From Chitinophagaceae bacterium (GTDB lineage Bacteria; Bacteroidota; Bacteroidia; Chitinophagales; Chitinophagaceae), in contig JAHBTJ010000003.1 in the NCBI GenBank assembly GCA_019638595.1, positions 62,001-126,000 on the forward strand: a stretch of 64,000 bases of DNA, read 5' to 3'. Of this stretch, positions 62,896-64,000 are shown piece by piece; positions within the stretch are counted from its first letter, which is position 1; each line of letters opens with the position of its first letter. The notes under the pieces were generated by a model. The model was not told the DNA's origin. It ran no database searches and saw only the letters and a list, made by a program, of their open reading frames with translations. A program made the position numbers and the translations under genes.

Positions 62896-63876
62896 TTACG
62901 ATTGCATATATACTTCAGGGTTTACAACCTGTGGCAAACGCTGCCCTTTCAGCCCTGCAACAATATTTTCCGCCGCCACCCGCGCCATTCCTTCGCGTGC
63001 TTCTTTTGTAGCGGAGCCTATATGAGGCAGCACAGCAACCGTTGGCATGTTAAGTAAAGGATTATCAGGGCGCATCGGCTCAGGATTGGTGACATCTAAT
63101 CCTGCACCCCATATTTTACCCGATCGTAAGGCTTCCATCAGGTCATCTTCATTATGAACTGCCCCGCGGGATGTATTGATAAAGATAGCGCCGGCTTTCA
63201 TTTTGTTGAAAGCGTCCGCGTTAAAAAGATTCCTGGTTTCGTTGCTAAGCTGCGAATGAACGGAAAGGATATCGCTCTGCTCCAGCAATTCAGTAAAAGA
63301 AACTTTGCGGGCGCCCAATTCTTTTTCTGCGGTGCTATTGTTTCCCCGGTTGTGATAAATTATGTTCATATCATACGCGCCTTTGCACCTGCGTGCCAGC
63401 TCCAGTCCAATGCTGCCGAGTCCAAATATACCCAGGGTTTTATGCTTAAGCTCAATGCCCAATCCAACTGAAGGATCAGGTAACTTCCATTGACCTTTTG
63501 CAATCGAATTATGAAGAAAAAAAGCTTTTCTTGCTACTGCCAGGATCAGCAGGAACGCTATATCAGCGGTAGCGTTGCTAAGTACGCCGGGCGTATTCCC
63601 GATGGGGATCTTTAATTCATTGGCAGCAGCCACATCCACCCTGTCGTAGCCGGCAGAATACAGCGCGATCACTTTCAGGTGCCGGCATTGCTGTAAAAAA
63701 GCAGCGTCAATTTTGTCGCTTACACCGGTCAGCAACGCGTCGTGCTGTTTACAGGCGGCTACCAGCTCATTAGCAGGCATTACAGTACGCACTGGCACAG
63801 ACGTTGCCTCAAACCCATTTTTCAGGATGATTTGTGTAGCTATCGCAGGCACTTCTCCGGTAATCAAAACCTTCAT
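62896..63876 (-). CDS. D-2-hydroxyacid dehydrogenase (glyoxylate/hydroxypyruvate reductase type)
   Basis: A 326-residue NAD(P)H-dependent dehydrogenase. Motifs: SAGYDRVDVAAANEL, GIFGLGSIGLELARR (G152-G157), R237 in NTSRGAVH, E266 in NPEPM, and H285 in LPHIGSAT. It is of a different subfamily from the CtBP-like enzyme at 59529. ATG 63876 gives the family start MKVLITGEV; ATG 63903 would overlap the stop codon of the next upstream gene as ATGA, which could mean translational coupling. Convergent with the AraC gene. Confidence 0.92.
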   Translation of the reverse strand: MKVLITGEVPAIATQIILKNGFEATSVPVRTVMPANELVAACKQHDALLTGVSDKIDAAFLQQCRHLKVIALYSAGYDRVDVAAANELKIPIGNTPGVLSNATADIAFLLILAVARKAFFLHNSIAKGQWKLPDPSVGLGIELKHKTLGIFGLGSIGLELARRCKGAYDMNIIYHNRGNNSTAEKELGARKVSFTELLEQSDILSVHSQLSNETRNLFNADAFNKMKAGAIFINTSRGAVHNEDDLMEALRSGKIWGAGLDVTNPEPMRPDNPLLNMPTVAVLPHIGSATKEAREGMARVAAENIVAGLKGQRLPQVVNPEVYMQS

Positions 63877-63899
63877 CGCGTAGTGGTTTACTTGTAAAT

Positions 63900-64000
63900 T
63901 CATTTCTGCTGAAGCAGCATTTTTTCTGCTTCCTCATCTTCATACAGCCTTGTTAGTTCCAGTAATTGTTTTTTTAGGGCGGCTGTTGTTTTTTTATAGC
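63900..64000 (-). CDS. C-terminal end of an upstream gene, possibly a sulfatase
   Basis: Only the last 33 codons are visible before the edge, minus strand, ending TGA at 63902-63900. The charged helical tail, with AALKKQLLELTRLYEDEE, resembles the C-terminal helix of Bacteroidota sulfatases, but the stretch is too short to be sure. Its stop overlaps the first ATG of the hydroxyacid dehydrogenase frame. Confidence 0.35.
   Translation of the reverse strand, partial: YKKTTAALKKQLLELTRLYEDEEAEKMLLQQK

Noticed and set aside
1-64000. CRISPR arrays, tRNA or rRNA genes, transposases, phage genes
   Set aside because: I looked for regularly spaced direct repeats, cloverleaf-like GTTC-loop sequences, and transposase or integrase motifs in the gaps and found none that hold up.

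Overview
The window is a 64 kb chromosomal stretch from a member of the Bacteroidota, most probably family Chitinophagaceae (Niabella/Niastella-like). Reasons: 2-oxoglutarate dehydrogenase E1 next to an E2 with two lipoyl domains, an MG2/alpha-2-macroglobulin lipoprotein, many lipoproteins, Tat-type Gfo/Idh oxidoreductases, DUF2130 and M90 proteins, GH78 rhamnosidases, weak Shine-Dalgarno signals, and a TAnnTTTG-type -7 box upstream of sucA. The genus is inference. I see no tRNA, rRNA, CRISPR array, prophage or intact insertion sequence.

Layout. 1-5330: the 5' part of an alpha-2-macroglobulin gene, an orphan antitoxin-like gene, a phosphopantetheinyl transferase, dCTP deaminase, a CBM9 protein and ribosomal protein S20. 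5534-9992: the 2-oxoglutarate dehydrogenase E1/E2 operon. 10035-13929: three tandem paralogous lipoproteins followed by an RsmB/RsmF-type rRNA methyltransferase. 14056-18641: a tiny lipoprotein, a small unknown gene, and an operon of a Tat-type sugar isomerase and a PVC-type heme-binding dehydrogenase. 18715-25141: DUF2130, M90 peptidase, M81 peptidase, VOC protein, a second tiny lipoprotein and a transglutaminase. 25215-29458: an outer-membrane protein, Rieske, imelysin, di-heme oxidoreductase operon that looks like an iron-uptake or redox module. 29808-33985: an unknown secreted protein, a HipA-like kinase/DUF3037 pair, an MFS transporter and RlmH.

34161-63903 is an accessory sugar-catabolism region. 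One operon carries two Tat-exported Gfo/Idh oxidoreductases, a PVC-type beta-propeller dehydrogenase with no heme domain, a HiPIP iron-sulfur protein and a ceramidase-like hydrolase. A minus-strand group holds a GH43/GH130-like enzyme, a GH78 rhamnosidase and a second heme-bearing PVC-type dehydrogenase. Then come DinB, MetZ and OsmC genes, another GH78, and a plus-strand operon: GH78, SDR, cyclase-family hydrolase, zinc dehydrogenase, 2-hydroxyacid dehydrogenase, GRP-type sugar transporter, followed by an AraC regulator. A 2-hydroxyacid dehydrogenase and a possible sulfatase tail close the window.

Reading the genes together: rhamnosidases release sugar in the periplasm, membrane-attached PVC-type dehydrogenases and Tat oxidoreductases may oxidise sugars there, and the SDR/cyclase/MDR/2-hydroxyacid dehydrogenase set with its transporter would finish oxidation inside. 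No SusC/SusD pair is present, which is unusual for a Bacteroidota glycan locus. Two intergenic regions carry the same palindromic repeat family, and two tiny lipoprotein genes 9.6 kb apart share a conserved upstream element.
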